From Micropterix aruncella (taxonomy: Eukaryota > Arthropoda > Insecta > Lepidoptera > Micropterigidae), in NCBI GenBank assembly GCA_944548615.1, contig OX155972.1:7473294-7537293 (forward strand): a stretch of DNA of 64,000 bases, in the 5' to 3' direction. This document shows, piece after piece, positions 1-10,310 of the stretch. Positions within the stretch are counted from its first letter, which is position 1; the number at the start of each line of letters is the position of its first letter. The notes under the pieces are model-generated. The model did no database searches. It was not told where the DNA came from and was given only the letters and a program-made list of their open reading frames with translations. Position numbers and translations under genes: made by a program.

Positions 1-400
1 CGTCAATTGGACACGACACAAATGTAATGTAATGTAATGACAAAACAATCTCAAATTGGGAAAGCGAAAAAAATCGAAAAGTGAGTACCGTGTGCATTGA
101 GTGAAGCCCGTCAGCAAACACGCCAACATAAAATACGGTCGCTGAATTAGAGTACTGTGAAAACTCGCTGTCCCCAACCAATTTCTCTGGACCAACTGAT
201 TTTCACTTTTATAAAAAAAATATATTTTTTTTATTAGGAAAAATATATATATATTTCTATGCGGCAGTTAAAACCGCCTTCAAAAAATTTATCGATTCTC
301 GCTCCCAGCAAAGATTCTTTTACAAAGGAATCAATGAACATCCCATAAAATGGCGGAAGTGCATCGATAACAATGGTAGATATTGGTAACAATGGTACAA
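1..400. other. AT-rich non-coding sequence
   Basis: I see no gene here. The first 40 bases (CGTCAATTGGACACGAC followed by ATGTA repeats) recur at 7285-7322, so the window probably opens inside a repeat. Confidence 0.5.
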
Positions 401-640
401 AGACCCACTAGAATGGCTGAAGGGACGAATTATGTAATTCCTCACATACAACCTTTGCCCAAAGACAGTTGTATTTCATCGCCCCAAAATTTTTTAATAC
501 TTTAGAAGAGTCACTAAAAAATGTTCAAAATGTACACCTATTTAAGACAAAAATTTAAAAAATGGCTTCTTTACGATGTAGGTCGTGCAAAAACTGAAAT
601 GGAATTGCTTCATACAATAATTTAAAATATTTGTGTATGT
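401..640 (+). pseudogene. Non-LTR retrotransposon, C-terminal coding relic
   Basis: The translation reads FAQRQLYFIAPKFFN followed, after a one-base frameshift near 545, by FKKWLLYDVGRAKT. This is the typical end of a CR1/Jockey-like LINE reverse-transcriptase ORF (the 'FAxRxFxxxAPxxxN ... FKxxLKxWLL' tail). A sister tail is at 47180-47290. It is 5'-truncated and non-functional. Confidence 0.6.
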
Positions 641-654
641 AGTGTATGTTTATG

Positions 655-735
655 TGTGTATATTATATAATATATTATTATATAACATATTATATTATTA
701 TATAACATAATTATATTATTATATAACATATTATG
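655..735. repeat. AT-rich simple repeat
   Basis: Imperfect tandem copies of a TATTATATAACA unit lead into a short ATGT repeat. The following stretch to 930 has an open frame with a hydrophobic run but sits in the 3' tail of the LINE relic at 401-640. It has no splice donor, so I do not call a gene. Confidence 0.6.
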
Positions 736-951
736 TATGTATGTATGTTTGAATGTGTATATGTGTATGTAACTAACCCCTTATCATATATATTTGTATT
801 AATATGTTTACTATTTTATGCCATTATCTTAGTGTTAGTATTGAAAGTAGTCTATTTTTCAAATAACGACAGTACTACTCAAAAAACAAAGGCAGTATAT
901 TTTGTATGCCCAGATACAGGCTGTTCGGTCTAGTTGGGCATTCGTCTAGAG

Positions 952-2209
952 CAGGGGTTCCCAAACTTATTGACGCCGCGACCCACTTTTTAAAATCACA
1001 ATATTTTGCCACCCAGCGAGAACTTTTTCAGAAAAGTTAGTGAGTGGTTTGATTTAAAAAATAAACAATTCATTTGTAAGTATCATAAGTGAGTCTTTAT
1101 TTTGTAAAAAAATGTAATGTGCGACAACATAAAAAATAGAAATTTTTGCTAGAACACTTATCCATCGTATTTAGCAAATAGCGAAAACAAATGAATGCGA
1201 TGCGTCCGACAGGAACGGTTCGGCGGGCCACTCGCGACTGAGCGCGTGCGGACGGAATTACAAATTAAATAATAGGATGCGAAGGAAGCCGCCCGGCCGC
1301 GCGTGCGCCGAGGGCGACCCAGACGAGGCTAGAGACGCGGCGCTGTCTCTTCGCGCGGCTATTTTATCTTCCCACGCTGTTACAAGGTTGCAAGTTTATT
1401 CTATTCTTTTCAAGTGCTATCTTTATTTTATTTATTAAGCTATTGCATAGCTTTTATCGCGGGCCTAGGCCAGCGCGGAGACCGAATGAAGAAATTTCTT
1501 AACGAAAATTGATGATTTTAAACTGATAATTACGTCTAAACGAGTACTGCTTTCGATTCGAAAAAAATATATGGTAAACAAGAACATTTTCCAAATATTC
1601 TTAGCTCTGAATATTTTAGATTTTGTTTATATTACATAGTGTAATTAATTTGTGAAATTAGGTCTAACCGAACACACCAACGACTACTACTCAAATACTA
1701 TCTGGCGTATTATTATGAAACCTGCATCATTTAAAAGATAATTTAATTATCTATCTTTTTATCTACGTTTTTTTCGAATAAACCGTTTTTTTTGCTTTAT
1801 CGAATAAAAAATTCGTGCGCGGCGCTCTATCGGAAGACGTTTAAATTATTCCGAATCATTTGCTTCCGCAGCCGCAAATGATTCGGAATAATTTCAACGT
1901 TTTCCGATAGAGCGCAGTTATCTGATATCAGAAAAAATGAAATAAATAAAATAAATAAATAATTATAATTGCATAAGTTGTTAAAAATGCTATGCAATAG
2001 CTTTACCGCGGCAGTCCCCGAGTGCCACACGTATACTACTTTTTATTTATTTTATTTGATTATATTGTCTGTAGGTATCCTAAATACACATAGACTCGTC
2101 AATCTATCTCGTCGTCTATCTGTCTAAGTTCATACGTTGTGTTAGCGACCCGCCTGGAATCGGCTCGCGACCCACCATTGGGTCGCGACCCACATTTTGG
2201 GAACTGCTG
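952..2209. mobile_element. Non-autonomous hAT element with perfect 8-bp target duplication
   Basis: The ends are inverted repeats: CAGGGGTTCCCAAA on the left and the reverse complement of TTTGGGAACTGCTG on the right. The perfect 8-bp duplication GTCTAGAG flanks it at 944-951 and 2210-2217. Eight-bp duplications and CAG...CTG ends are hAT hallmarks. No transposase is visible. The interior is GC-rich near 1195-1370 and carries a nested hairpin repeat at 1436-2034. Confidence 0.85.
1436..2034 (+). repeat. Hairpin-core repeat family, copy 1
   Basis: This is one of four copies; the others are 12222-12776, 32278-32868 and 32885-33499. Each begins TAAGCTATTGCATAGC and ends near GCTATGCAATAGCTT then GAGTGCCACACGTAT, so the termini contain a 15-bp inverted repeat. 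A long internal palindrome lies at about 1823-1917: arms start at CGCTCTATCGGAAGACGT and mirror to CGTTTTCCGATAGAGCG, with an inner arm CCGAATCATTTGC. No ORF. I cannot assign a superfamily. Confidence 0.8.
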
Positions 2210-2344
2210 GTCTAGAGTCTAGAATGATCGTACGGGTTGTGTTCATTTCCTATTGGTTATATAAACAGTTACAAATTATATCTGTACGATCACACTATTA
2301 ACTCTTCACCAGTAATAATATTAATAAATAAATATTTCGATTGA

Positions 2345-2760
2345 TTAAATATATTACGAGGACGGGTCAATCCGTGACTTTTTGAATTTCCAACCTCTTA
2401 ACTGAAAGAGCACTGCTCCTGTGGACAGGCAACTTGCAGTTGACTCCTGTCAAAATTTGAACAAGCTGCGTCATTTAGTTTCTGTATGACAGCCATTGAT
2501 AGCAGACTACCGCGTGTTTTGAGAAGAAAATGGGAAAAATGAATTTCGTGTGCTCATTAAGCATAATTTTTTGCGGAATAAAACCATCACTCAAACCAAG
2601 GCTAAGCTCGATAAATACTATGGGGACTCTGCACCATCAATTTCAATGGTAAAGAAGTGGTTTACTGAATTTCGTTGTGACCGTACAAGCGCGGAAGATG
2701 CCGAACGTTCTGGGAGCCCAAGTTAAGGTCTAGTATTTCCGAAAAAAAAAACAAAATCGA
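2345..2760 (+). pseudogene. mariner transposase N-terminal relic
   Basis: A mariner-like terminus (TTACGAGGACGGGTCAA) is followed by a frame reading KLDKYYGDSAPSISMVKKWF and then TEFRCDRTSAEDAERSGSP. This is the helix-turn-helix DNA-binding N-terminus of mariner transposases. A TAA stop follows at about 2724, and the catalytic DDD part is absent. It is a dead fragment. Confidence 0.8.
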
Positions 2761-2864
2761 ATTTCTTTTTCGATATAGAATAGTTGGGGAGCCCGCAAAA
2801 AATAGTGTAAGAGTGTTGTAAAAGCTGATACTTTCAGATCAGACAGTATTGTGGCCATAGAATG

Positions 2865-3022
2865 CCGGGGTACAGTCAGCAGGCCGGATTCCGGGACACC
2901 TGGCTCTGGCGTACTAGGAAAGGTGTCATTTTAATTAGTGCCCTCAAAGTGTTTTGGAAATGAAATTCATCAGTAAGTTGTGGATGCAATAAAGAACTTG
3001 AAACATATGGTCAGACTGCTTC
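2865..3022 (+). repeat. Left arm of a long imperfect inverted repeat
   Basis: This segment, from TACAGTCAGCAGGCCGGATT to GGTCAGACTGCTT, is the approximate reverse complement of 4110-4280. The two arms bracket about 1.1 kb of LINE fragments. Both arms contain a TGGATGCAATAAAGAACTTG-type motif or its complement. Confidence 0.65.
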
Positions 3023-3027
3023 ATCAA

Positions 3028-3236
3028 ATCAAATCAAATCAAATCAAATAATTTATTGTCCTAAAAACTAATACATAGTTGTATAGACAGTTGTAATACA
3101 TTTACATTTGGCCGCGATATGATTGAATTCTTCATTAATGATCAAATTCTTCTATTAATAATCAAAACATTAAAGGTTACTCGTAAGAATAAAGAAGGTA
3201 TTATTATAGAATTAAATCGAGTCTCACCATTTAGAT
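3028..3236 (-). mobile_element. LINE 3' end with TTTGA tail
   Basis: The stretch starts with tandem CAAAT/TCAAA units. It matches 27953-28148 in reverse complement, including the segment before the tail (ACTGTCTATACAACTATGTA) and a microsatellite tail. It is a 5'-truncated non-LTR retrotransposon 3' UTR. Confidence 0.7.
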
Positions 3237-3499
3237 TACCAGATAAAAACACAGAGTAATTATTTTTTTTAAATACCGATAAAAAAAAATATTTAGTATA
3301 AAATTAATAAATGTAATGTCAAAAATAACAAAAAAAATATGACGATTGTCGAAAAGTTAAATAAAATGTCTTAGTGATTATATTGCAAATAAAAATAGTC
3401 AAGGTATAATTAATATGTGCCATAATTGAACGCATGACGTCAGTATTTCTAAACCACTATATTGCGCCATTGAGAGCATTATATTACGCGGCACAGTAG

Positions 3500-4080
3500 A
3501 CCGATGCGTCATAAACCGATGCGTGACATGTATGGAGGGTTGCCAATACGCCAAGAAGTGGTTGCCAATACGCCAAAGAAGAAATGTTCATATACTGGCT
3601 CTCCTATATCGTGTACTCACCCAACTAACACCATCCTATCTCCAGGAGCTTTTTGAACCACTAAGTTCCCACGGTCTCGTACTTCGCTCAGCCTCTGACA
3701 GTTTATTAAAAATTCCGAGTCATAATAGTGATTTCTATTCCTATTCTTTCTGTGTCCATGGTGCAAGACTCTGGAACGATCTCCCAGCAAATATACGAAA
3801 CTCGCCTTCTTTACCATCGTTTAAGACTCACCTTAAGGATTACTACCTTTCTAAGTAACCAGTTCTTCCCTTTCTCTCCTGTTCCTCTCCCAATTTCCTC
3901 TCCTCGGGCACTATTAGTCTTAAATTCTTCCACTTGTCTGTATGTTATGTAATAATCTTTATTTTCACAATGCGCGCATGTACCACTATGTTTAGGTTAG
4001 CTGTAAGACATTGCCATGTGGCAATAAGCTCGCCTTTTTTGTATACTTTTTAAGTGCAAATAAAGAGTTTATATATTATA
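3500..4080 (+). pseudogene. Non-LTR retrotransposon RT C-terminus and 3' UTR
   Basis: The open frame 3523-3858 (about 111 codons) contains HILALLYRVLTQLTPSYLQE and GARLWNDLPANIRN, then a PSFKTHLKDYYL ending. This is the conserved post-RT C-terminal segment of CR1/Jockey-type LINEs. The 3' UTR carries GCAATAAGCTCGCCTTTT and AATAAAG, also seen at 39200-39235 and in complement at 58740-58800. The 5' portion is lost. Confidence 0.75.
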
Positions 4081-4109
4081 TAATAATATATGGAGATGCT
4101 GACGCAAAG

Positions 4110-4285
4110 CGTCCGATTACTAAGCAGCTTGACCATATATTTCGAGTTCTTTATTGCATCCACTAGGTATCCACTGATGATCTTTTAGCTTTTCTGAAAC
4201 ACTTTGGGGATACTAAATAAAATCACACATTTCCTAGGGCGCCAGCGCCAGGGTTCCCGGATTCTGGCCTGCTGACTACCCCGCC
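4110..4285 (-). repeat. Right arm of the long imperfect inverted repeat
   Basis: This is the reverse-complement partner of 2865-3022, running from AAGCAGCTTGACCATAT through TTCTTTATTGCATCCAC to GGCCTGCTGACTACCCC. The arms are clearly diverged. Confidence 0.65.
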
Positions 4286-4289
4286 ATTT

Positions 4290-4454
4290 ATTTATGTATT
4301 TATTAATATTTCACACACAATTAAAATACTCGATTAATAAGATTAAAATCTACCTTGCTGGAGTGATGCCCGTACTAAGGTAGACTTTTATGTATACTTT
4401 TTCCTTTTTTTTTAGTTAGTAAGTGTAACATAATGTCGCATTGCTTTAGTTGAG
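4290..4454 (-). mobile_element. LINE 3' UTR fragment
   Basis: The segment containing ATCTACCTTGCTGGAGTGAT and GATTAATAAGATTAAA recurs almost unchanged at 53960-54120. Both copies continue into the same TA/CA-rich tract (5335-5490 here, 54150-54310 there). Here the two parts are split by the LINE at 4455-5335, which therefore inserted later. Confidence 0.65.
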
Positions 4455-5335
4455 TTGAGTTCTTTATTGTTGGAATTATTAAAAAACATACAATGTTTAA
4501 TTAACAAACTGCCCAGAGAGCATACAACATTTTGTTTCAGAAGAAACTTCATAAAGAAGAAGCTATATAAGGCGCAATCAGTAAAACTAAAACTATCAAC
4601 AATTAAAATATTCAATATCAGAAATGATCAAACACAAGCAATAATCATCAATAATCACATAATCAATCAAACTAATTTTTATAATGTTTTGTCCAAGAAG
4701 AAACTAATACATTGTAATTACATTTAAATATAAGATACCATATAACTAAAACAATCAATAAAATTATTAATTCAAGTTAAAACAATCAACAAATGAAATA
4801 ATCATTATACGCATTACATTAAAATAAAGGGGCTGTAAAAAAAGTCATTTTGTAAAATTTATAAATTCCTCAATAGAGTAAAACGTATTTGTTGTAAAAA
4901 AATCCTTTAAAAGTTTTTGGAACGTTCTGAGATTGCTATTGTCTTTTATGCCAACTGGTAGGCGGTTAAAATAATAAGGCCCTGAGAATTGGGTACTTTG
5001 CCTAGCAGCGTTTAAAACCACGCATGGTAGAATAAAATTATTCTTGTATCTGGTATTTTTATTATGTGTATCTTTAAATTTTACGTAACTTTCCTTTTCG
5101 GTGTAAAAATCTAATAATAGCCTATATAAGTAAAGTGATGTGAGAGTCATGATTTTCAATCTTTTAAAAATAGGTCTACATGTTTCTATATGTTTAGCTC
5201 TGGCAATAATCCGTAATGCTCTTTTCTGAAGGATAAATAAGGGTTCCTTGTGACAAGCGTAACAGTTTCCCCAGATCGTAATGGCGTAGCTCAGTATCGA
5301 TTCAAAGTAGGAAAAATAAATCTCTAGTAGCTCTA
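4455..5335 (-). pseudogene. Non-LTR retrotransposon RT C-terminal relic (antisense)
   Basis: On the minus strand the frames read SYAITIWGNCYACHKEPLFI, then LQKRALRII, then FKRLKIMTLTSLYLY. The C-terminal tail YYFNRLPVGIKDN...FQKLLKDFFTTNTFYSIEEF lies at 4845-5159. The order 'YGIxxWG ... LQKRAxR ... FYSIEEF' is the usual end of CR1/Jockey-like LINE RTs. A 3' tail of CAACT-type repeats lies at 4455. It is 5'-truncated. Confidence 0.8.
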
Positions 5336-5490
5336 TAACATAATATACATAATAATATTAAATAATCATATATACACATATGCATATATACATATACATA
5401 TACACATATATATATATACACATATATACATATAAACTATACATATACATATAATTTACATCTATACATATACATAAAGGTAGTAATTTT
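5336..5490. repeat. TA/CA-rich microsatellite
   Basis: A mixture of ATACATAT and ACATATAT units. The same tract type with the same flank recurs at 54150-54310. Confidence 0.8.
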
Positions 5491-5504
5491 ATGTAGTTAG
5501 ATAT

Positions 5505-5945
5505 TATTATACAGCACTATAATTAACCAATTTCTCCGTTTCGTTCCTTCCTAGCTCAATCAACCATTCCGTCATTATTTTTCTTCCACGTATGGTATCT
5601 AACTTCACTTTTAATTCCGAATTTATTCTATTGTGTAGTCGGACAGCTAGAAAAGAAAAATGTCGTTTAGCGAATTTAGTTTTCTTAAGGGAGACATCAT
5701 GTTGCATGGCTGTAACTGCGCGTGTTCTGGTAGTGTGAGATATAATCATATGCCGCTCTGTGTGGGTGTAATAAAATATTGTTGATACTTTCACATATAA
5801 TTCGCGTATGTCTAGTACTTGGAACTCTTTAAATGAGTGGTCGCTGGAGAACCTAAAAGGCTTTTTATTGATTACCCTAATTATTGACTGTTGAGCCTTA
5901 ATTAAGGGATCTAGAGCTGAAAAAGACGCGCCACCCCATCCATTC
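5505..5945 (-). pseudogene. Non-LTR retrotransposon RT C-terminal relic (antisense)
   Basis: The minus-strand frame includes ALDPLIKAQQSIIRVINKKP, then a region ending SFKEFQVLDIRELYVK, then KFAKRHFSFLAVRLHNRIN. This is the LINE RT C-terminus with the 'FAxRxFSFxAxRLxN' motif. Its ORF stops near 5507. It is 5'-truncated. Confidence 0.75.
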
Positions 5946-6104
5946 TATTCCCAAAATACTGTCGGATCTGAAGGTATCAGCTTTTTCAACAGTCTTGCAT
6001 TTTTTGTCTAGAACGACAGTTTTATAGTTAAGGACCTAATATTTAATACTATATTTTCACATTGAACACAAGAAAAAATATTTCCGAAATTTCCCCATGC
6101 GATC

Positions 6105-6288
6105 CAACGTAACTGATATCTTATCAGCTTTAGTTAGGTATAGATAATTATTTATCTATTCTTTCTATATGTTATAATGAATATATCGATATCATTTTCG
6201 ATACAACTCTGTAGGATAAAACATCTAAAATATCGGCCTATAAAATATTTTGTATTCGGATAACAGTGTTTATCATTTGTTTATAAAA
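6105..6288 (+). promoter_or_regulatory. Putative V1 promoter with palindromic GATA site
   Basis: CTGATATCTTATCAG at 6113-6127 combines GATA-type cores on both strands, about 165 bp before the V1 start codon. Further GATA-like cores (TATAGATAATTATTTATCT) follow. The 180 bp before the ATG contain no recognisable repeat. Promoter function is inferred from position and from similar sites before the other first exons. Confidence 0.5.
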
Positions 6289-6388
6289 ATGCAGGGGAAT
6301 GTTGCCTATGCATTGGCTATGTTTTTTATCACGCTAACTGTTTTAACGGTAGTAACCATGTGTATTCGTTTTTGCTTGAGAATAAACC
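6289..6388 (+). CDS. Alternative first exon V1 of PPxY-tail membrane protein gene
   Basis: This exon encodes 33 residues plus one base: MQGNVAYALAM, a hydrophobic span of about 20 residues (FFITLTVLTVVTM), then CIRFCLRIN. It ends at a strong donor, C|GTGAGT, in phase 1. Joining to exon 2 at 59025 makes the junction codon CGA (Arg) and predicts a 117-residue protein. The short uncharged N-terminus with a basic, Cys-containing segment after the span suggests N-outside, tail-inside topology. The start is the first ATG after the promoter region, in context AAAA-ATG. I do not recognise the family. It has no close paralogue in the window. Transcript evidence is not available to me. Confidence 0.8.
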
Positions 6389-6394
6389 GTGAGT

Positions 6395-6510
6395 ATAATA
6401 TTTTATGGCTTTAACCCTGGGTGGCCACCCACACCGATCGGCGTTTTTCGTATTAACCGTATTATATCCGTATGTATTCAATTATCGGCTCTATTTTCCC
6501 TCCACCGCGG
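6395..6510. repeat. Short sequence shared with 58860-58930
   Basis: About 70 bases around TATCCGTATGTATTCAATTA recur in reverse complement at 58880-58930, just upstream of common exon 2. I cannot name the element. Confidence 0.4.
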
Positions 6511-6960
6511 TAAAAGCCTGTCATTTGTCACTGCTGCAACCAGTAAAAGAATCTTTCTTTTGCAAAAGAGAGCACTGCGCAGCATGTATCAGGTAACGAC
6601 TAGGACCTCATTCAAAGAATATATCAGTAAGGCAAGGGTAATGACTATGTATTCGGCGTTAATATACCAGTGTTTAATGTATGCTAGATAGCACCTAGCA
6701 GAAACACCAATTAATGCAGACATTCACTCGCATTATACTCGCGGTAGCTCCCTTTTATGCGTACCCTTAATACGACTGACATAAGTACAGAAAAGCTACT
6801 TGTACCTTAGCATTAAATTCTATAATCTACTCCCTACAAAATTTAAACAGTTGGAGGACATAAAATTCAAAAAAACATCAAGGAGATGCTGATAGGCCAC
6901 CCTTTCTATAATCTGGCCTAATTTGAGGGCCATGATTTTTCAAATATTGTGCCCATTTAA
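6511..6960 (+). pseudogene. Non-LTR retrotransposon RT C-terminal relic
   Basis: The frame reads SKRIFLLQKRALRSMYQVTT, then FKEYISKARVMTMYSALIYQ, then after one stop HSHYTRGSSLLCVP and further on IKFYNLLPTKFKQLEDIKFK. Stops at about 6688 and 6896 show decay. It lies inside the intron after V1. Confidence 0.7.
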
Positions 6961-7456
6961 ATTTCTTAAAAAAGTAGAGCCTTATTGTCTGATTATTTTA
7001 TATGGTCTTATATCTGTACTTTTAGTTTAAAACGCATAACGCAGATTTAATTTGATTATTTAACATTTCACTCACAATTTGAATATTGCGATGAAAAATT
7101 TTACTACGTATCTTTTCGAATTACTAACTACTTCCAATATTAGGCTTCTATTTTGAGTATTTATATTTATAGTTTGACAATCTAGTAGTTAATTCATGAC
7201 TACCTATGTATGTTCAGTAAAGAGTAGTAACGAAACTTACTACCTAACCCAATTATTTTGACACGTCCAAGAGCGGTCGTTAGACGTCAATTGGACACGA
7301 CGAAAATGTAATGTAATGTAATTGAAGCCTGCCATTTAATAATCCACCGTTATAGGTATATTAGTACAAATAAGTTTTCGAGGGCTTCGAAAATTTTGCA
7401 TGGATTGATTGGCTTCCGAAAGGTTAAGGCCTAGGCATTTTAGCCAGAAGTAAATA
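6961..7456. other. AT-rich intronic sequence
   Basis: No gene seen. It contains a copy of the repeat that opens the window (7285-7322). Confidence 0.5.
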
Positions 7457-7663
7457 TAGGGGAAGTTACCTAACGCCGGAAGGCACCTAGCGTCGGACAC
7501 TAATGGTACCTCGACAATTCGCGGCGCGATCGATACGTTTTTCTTTTTCCTACGTTTCCCCGCACCCTTTTCACCCGTATTTGTATCGATCGCGCCGCGA
7601 CTTGTTGAGATACTATTAGTGTCCGACGCAGGGTGCCGTCCGGCGTTAGGGGACTTCCCCCTA
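7457..7663. mobile_element. Fold-back MITE with TA ends
   Basis: Two arms of about 80 bp are imperfect reverse complements. The left runs from TAGGGGAAGTTACCTAACGC through CGGCGCGATCGATACG. The right runs from GTATCGATCGCGCCGCG to CGTTAGGGGACTTCCCCCTA. The spacer is about 40 bp of pyrimidine-rich DNA, and TA at each end fits a Tc1/mariner-type target. No coding capacity. Confidence 0.8.
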
Positions 7664-7669
7664 TTAAAA

Positions 7670-8590
7670 GTAATATAAAATACGACTTCCGTACCAGAAA
7701 GTGAACTATTGTTTATTTAATATTTTTATTGCGTTTTTATATGAAACATTTGTAGTGTATGTATTTATCCATATATATACATGTATGTTTCGGGAATGTA
7801 CTGATTCAGATCTTACATTTGGCATTAAAACGATATACTTTTGTTAATTTATTGACATTTTTACACTTAGACCACAACTTACTGGATATTTGGCCATATT
7901 GAGTTGTCAACCACAACGGGCGAACCCGTCACCGCAGGACGTTTTAACGATTGTTCGTTCTATCGACCGTGCAGTGAGCGTAGAAGACTTGGGACATAAC
8001 AATCCAACGTCTAGCTACGCCACAACCCGTTAGAGTCCAACGCCTTACCGCGAGTAGCCAGGTATGTTACCTGGCGGGCGGCACTCGCGCCCTAACTACC
8101 AATTATGACCAGATTTCTCCGGTCTCTCGATTGGTTCCGAGTTCGAGGTCGCTTGCGCGGTCCTCTCCCTTACGAAGCGGTGAAACGGAGTGTACCGAAT
8201 CTATCGCGGACCAAGGCGTCCTTTGCCCGACTCTGAACCGGGATCGGATGGCCAATGGTCATTTCAAGAGCAGTCGCCGTAAGGTAGCCAGGTTCCGCAC
8301 CCCATGCGTCCTACCCAGGCTCCGCACCCCATGCGTGGAGGCCATCGGATGGGTGTTGACCCGTGAGTGTGACCGACCCTGAAACAGAATGGGTCTTCGT
8401 GGCCAACTCAGCAAGGGCGCATTAGCTCCCATTGATATTTGGCCAGTTAAGGTACATTTTGTATAATTTATTATGTTAAATTATTATTGCGAAAACTTCT
8501 ATTCGTTACTGGCTACAGGTTTTATTCCTGGCGGCCGCGAAGAAGAATAACCAAAAATAATAAACTGTCAAATGATGACTGTCATGTAAC
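7670..8590 (+). repeat. Dispersed repeat 'L', copy 1 (interrupted)
   Basis: The left part matches 51720-51960 and 55880-56700, around the CGGGAATGTACTGATTCAGA type of sequence. The right part (8446-8590, around TTATTCCTGGCGGCCGCGAA) matches 53500-53610 in reverse complement. The middle is a younger retroposon at 7897-8433. Copies are near 51720 (+), 53340 (-) and 55870 (+). Superfamily unknown. Confidence 0.65.
7897..8433 (-). mobile_element. Structured retroposon, copy A, with 12-bp target duplication
   Basis: It is flanked by the direct repeat GATATTTGGCCA at 7885-7896 and 8434-8445. Target duplications of 10-13 bp are expected from LINE-mediated retroposition. Related copies are 10324-11620, 21853-22526, 29958-30629, about 43380-44045, 52188-52573 and 61475-62377. 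Family marks are GACGGGTTCGCCCGTTGTAG near one end and GAGTTGGCCACGAAGACCCA near the other, with many short palindromes between. The open frame across 8131-8382 recurs in other copies but looks incidental. Confidence 0.75.
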
Positions 8591-8784
8591 CAACACATAA
8601 CACTATTTTAAATATCATCATTCTGCATTGCCCAAAAAGCCATGGTTGCTTACCTGATATCACTAGGTGTTAGAGTAATCCGTGTTAAATTCTAAGGCGT
8701 AAATATTTATATGTGAAGAATAATATATCTTTTGGTTTCAAAATGATTACAATGTTTAGGTGGTCAAAAGATTTTTGTGTTTTA

Positions 8785-9455
8785 TAACCCTTCGGCTACT
8801 TAACGACTAAACTTGGTTGCATATCAGAACACCGTTGACTACGTAACGACCAATATTGGCGGCTTGCTCCCGGAGCGCACAGTAATATTATTTTCTAATT
8901 CGAACGCATCCTAAAATTCATAAAAAATATCGCATTATTACCATATATACATAGAAGGACGCAAGAATAATTTCGCGCGTCATTTCGCGGATATTTCTGG
9001 TAAAATTCCATTGTCAAATATCATTTTTTTTTTCGAGAAATCATCATAATTTTTATTAGATTTTATAAGCTAATATTTTTGTATGTAAATAAGCAAGACG
9101 AAGTAATATCTTTGATAGATAATCTAATAAAGATCACGATAGTACAATTCTAAATAGTTACAATTTCTAAATAGGGTTTCGTATTTTTCCGTATAAAGAC
9201 TACAAGTTAAAAATGCCGAGTTTTTTTTCACTTTTTCGACTATCTATTTGTTATTATCTAATTGTTTTACAAAATGAGATTTCAATATTCTACATACGAA
9301 ATTTTAATGCAATCATTGCACAGTTATTACTTTTATAATTGCTCTATTAGTTCCATAGTTATAGTACTTTTTGTCGAGCGCAGCGATATTGCAAGAAATT
9401 CCAAGAAATTGCCGCGGTCTGCCTTAAAATTATGGCGCTACTCTAAGGGTTTACA
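8785..9455. mobile_element. Non-autonomous DNA element 'M', copy 1
   Basis: The ends are related inverted repeats (AACCCTTCGGCTACTTAA on the left, TACTCTAAGGGTTTA on the right). A nearly full inverted copy is at 25225-25925, and a partial copy is at 46260-46810. The shared interior includes GTGCGCTCCGGGAG or its complement and an A/T-rich middle. No transposase. Confidence 0.7.
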
Positions 9456-10199
9456 TATTTTTCATTTTAACATTGAACTAACTACCTACCAAAAGTTATA
9501 ATCTTTGTTGATAATGTTTTGTCAATGAATTGTACTTTTTTTGACTAAGTATTTTTATATTAAATTTTATATTACTCAACATATATTAAACATTAATTAC
9601 TTTTATTTCTTCTCTTACTTATAACTTTATTTATCTTTTCATTTTAGCTTTAAGACTATTGTGTTTGTTATTCTCTATTTAATCGAACGTTATGTTCCAT
9701 TTAATGCCGATTATATAATTATATTCCATTCAATTGTATTCAATTATACAATTCAAGGAACGCAGTACAGGAGGGGATGGGATAATAACTAGGACAATTA
9801 GGAATTTAGGGACATGAAGCTCTTCTTCAGAGACACTTGAAAGTTAGAAACGTTTTTAGCGTCTCTGATATTTTATATAATATTTTGGTCGCTGTGCAAT
9901 GGGCTACCGTTCTATTTTTAATCAGGTTCAATTTATCTCATCGACATTTAATGATAAAGATTCCGACATTTGTTAATCTCGGTAAATCCGCCTGTGATTA
10001 AAATGTATTTTTTTTTATAATAGACTAAGAGATGGCGAAAAAAAATTACATAATTTATGGAAAAAACACATCTTAGTCTATTCTATTCTAATATGTTTCA
10101 GGGCTGTTGAGAGGACAGTATATAGCTACAAGGAATATTTGTAATTGTCGATAATCTGTATTGAAGTTTAAATTGATGATTAGAACATTATCTCCATAT
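9456..10199. other. Intronic sequence, start of V2 duplication unit
   Basis: No gene seen. From about 10080 (GTATATAGCTACAAGGAATATTTG) the sequence resembles 26080-26130, upstream of V3. The ancestral unit duplicated between V2 and V3 therefore begins here, before being split by later repeats. Confidence 0.5.
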
Positions 10200-10310
10200 G
10201 TTGTACATTGACTTTATTCTCCCGGCCCACCAACCAACGAGGAGGGAAAGTAATGTGAACGCGCAGTTGTTCTTTAGATAAAGATGGAAATATCCAATTT
10301 CGGCCCCTCT
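10200..10310 (+). repeat. Dispersed repeat 'R', 5' part
   Basis: The CCCGGCCCACCAACCAACGA...GGGAAAGTA start recurs at 44285 and 46950. This copy continues at 11634-11960 after an insertion with a 13-bp target duplication. Confidence 0.7.

Noticed and set aside
733..933. Small frame with a hydrophobic stretch, like a V exon
   Set aside because: It lies in the 3' tail of a LINE relic, starts in an ATGT microsatellite, has no phase-1 donor and no GATA-bearing promoter.
8131..8382. Recurrent frame (also at 22007-22288, 30110-30460, 43423-43794) as a conserved gene
   Set aside because: It recurs because the retroposon recurs. Frames differ in length and strand usage between copies, and the retroposon has many open frames in all phases.
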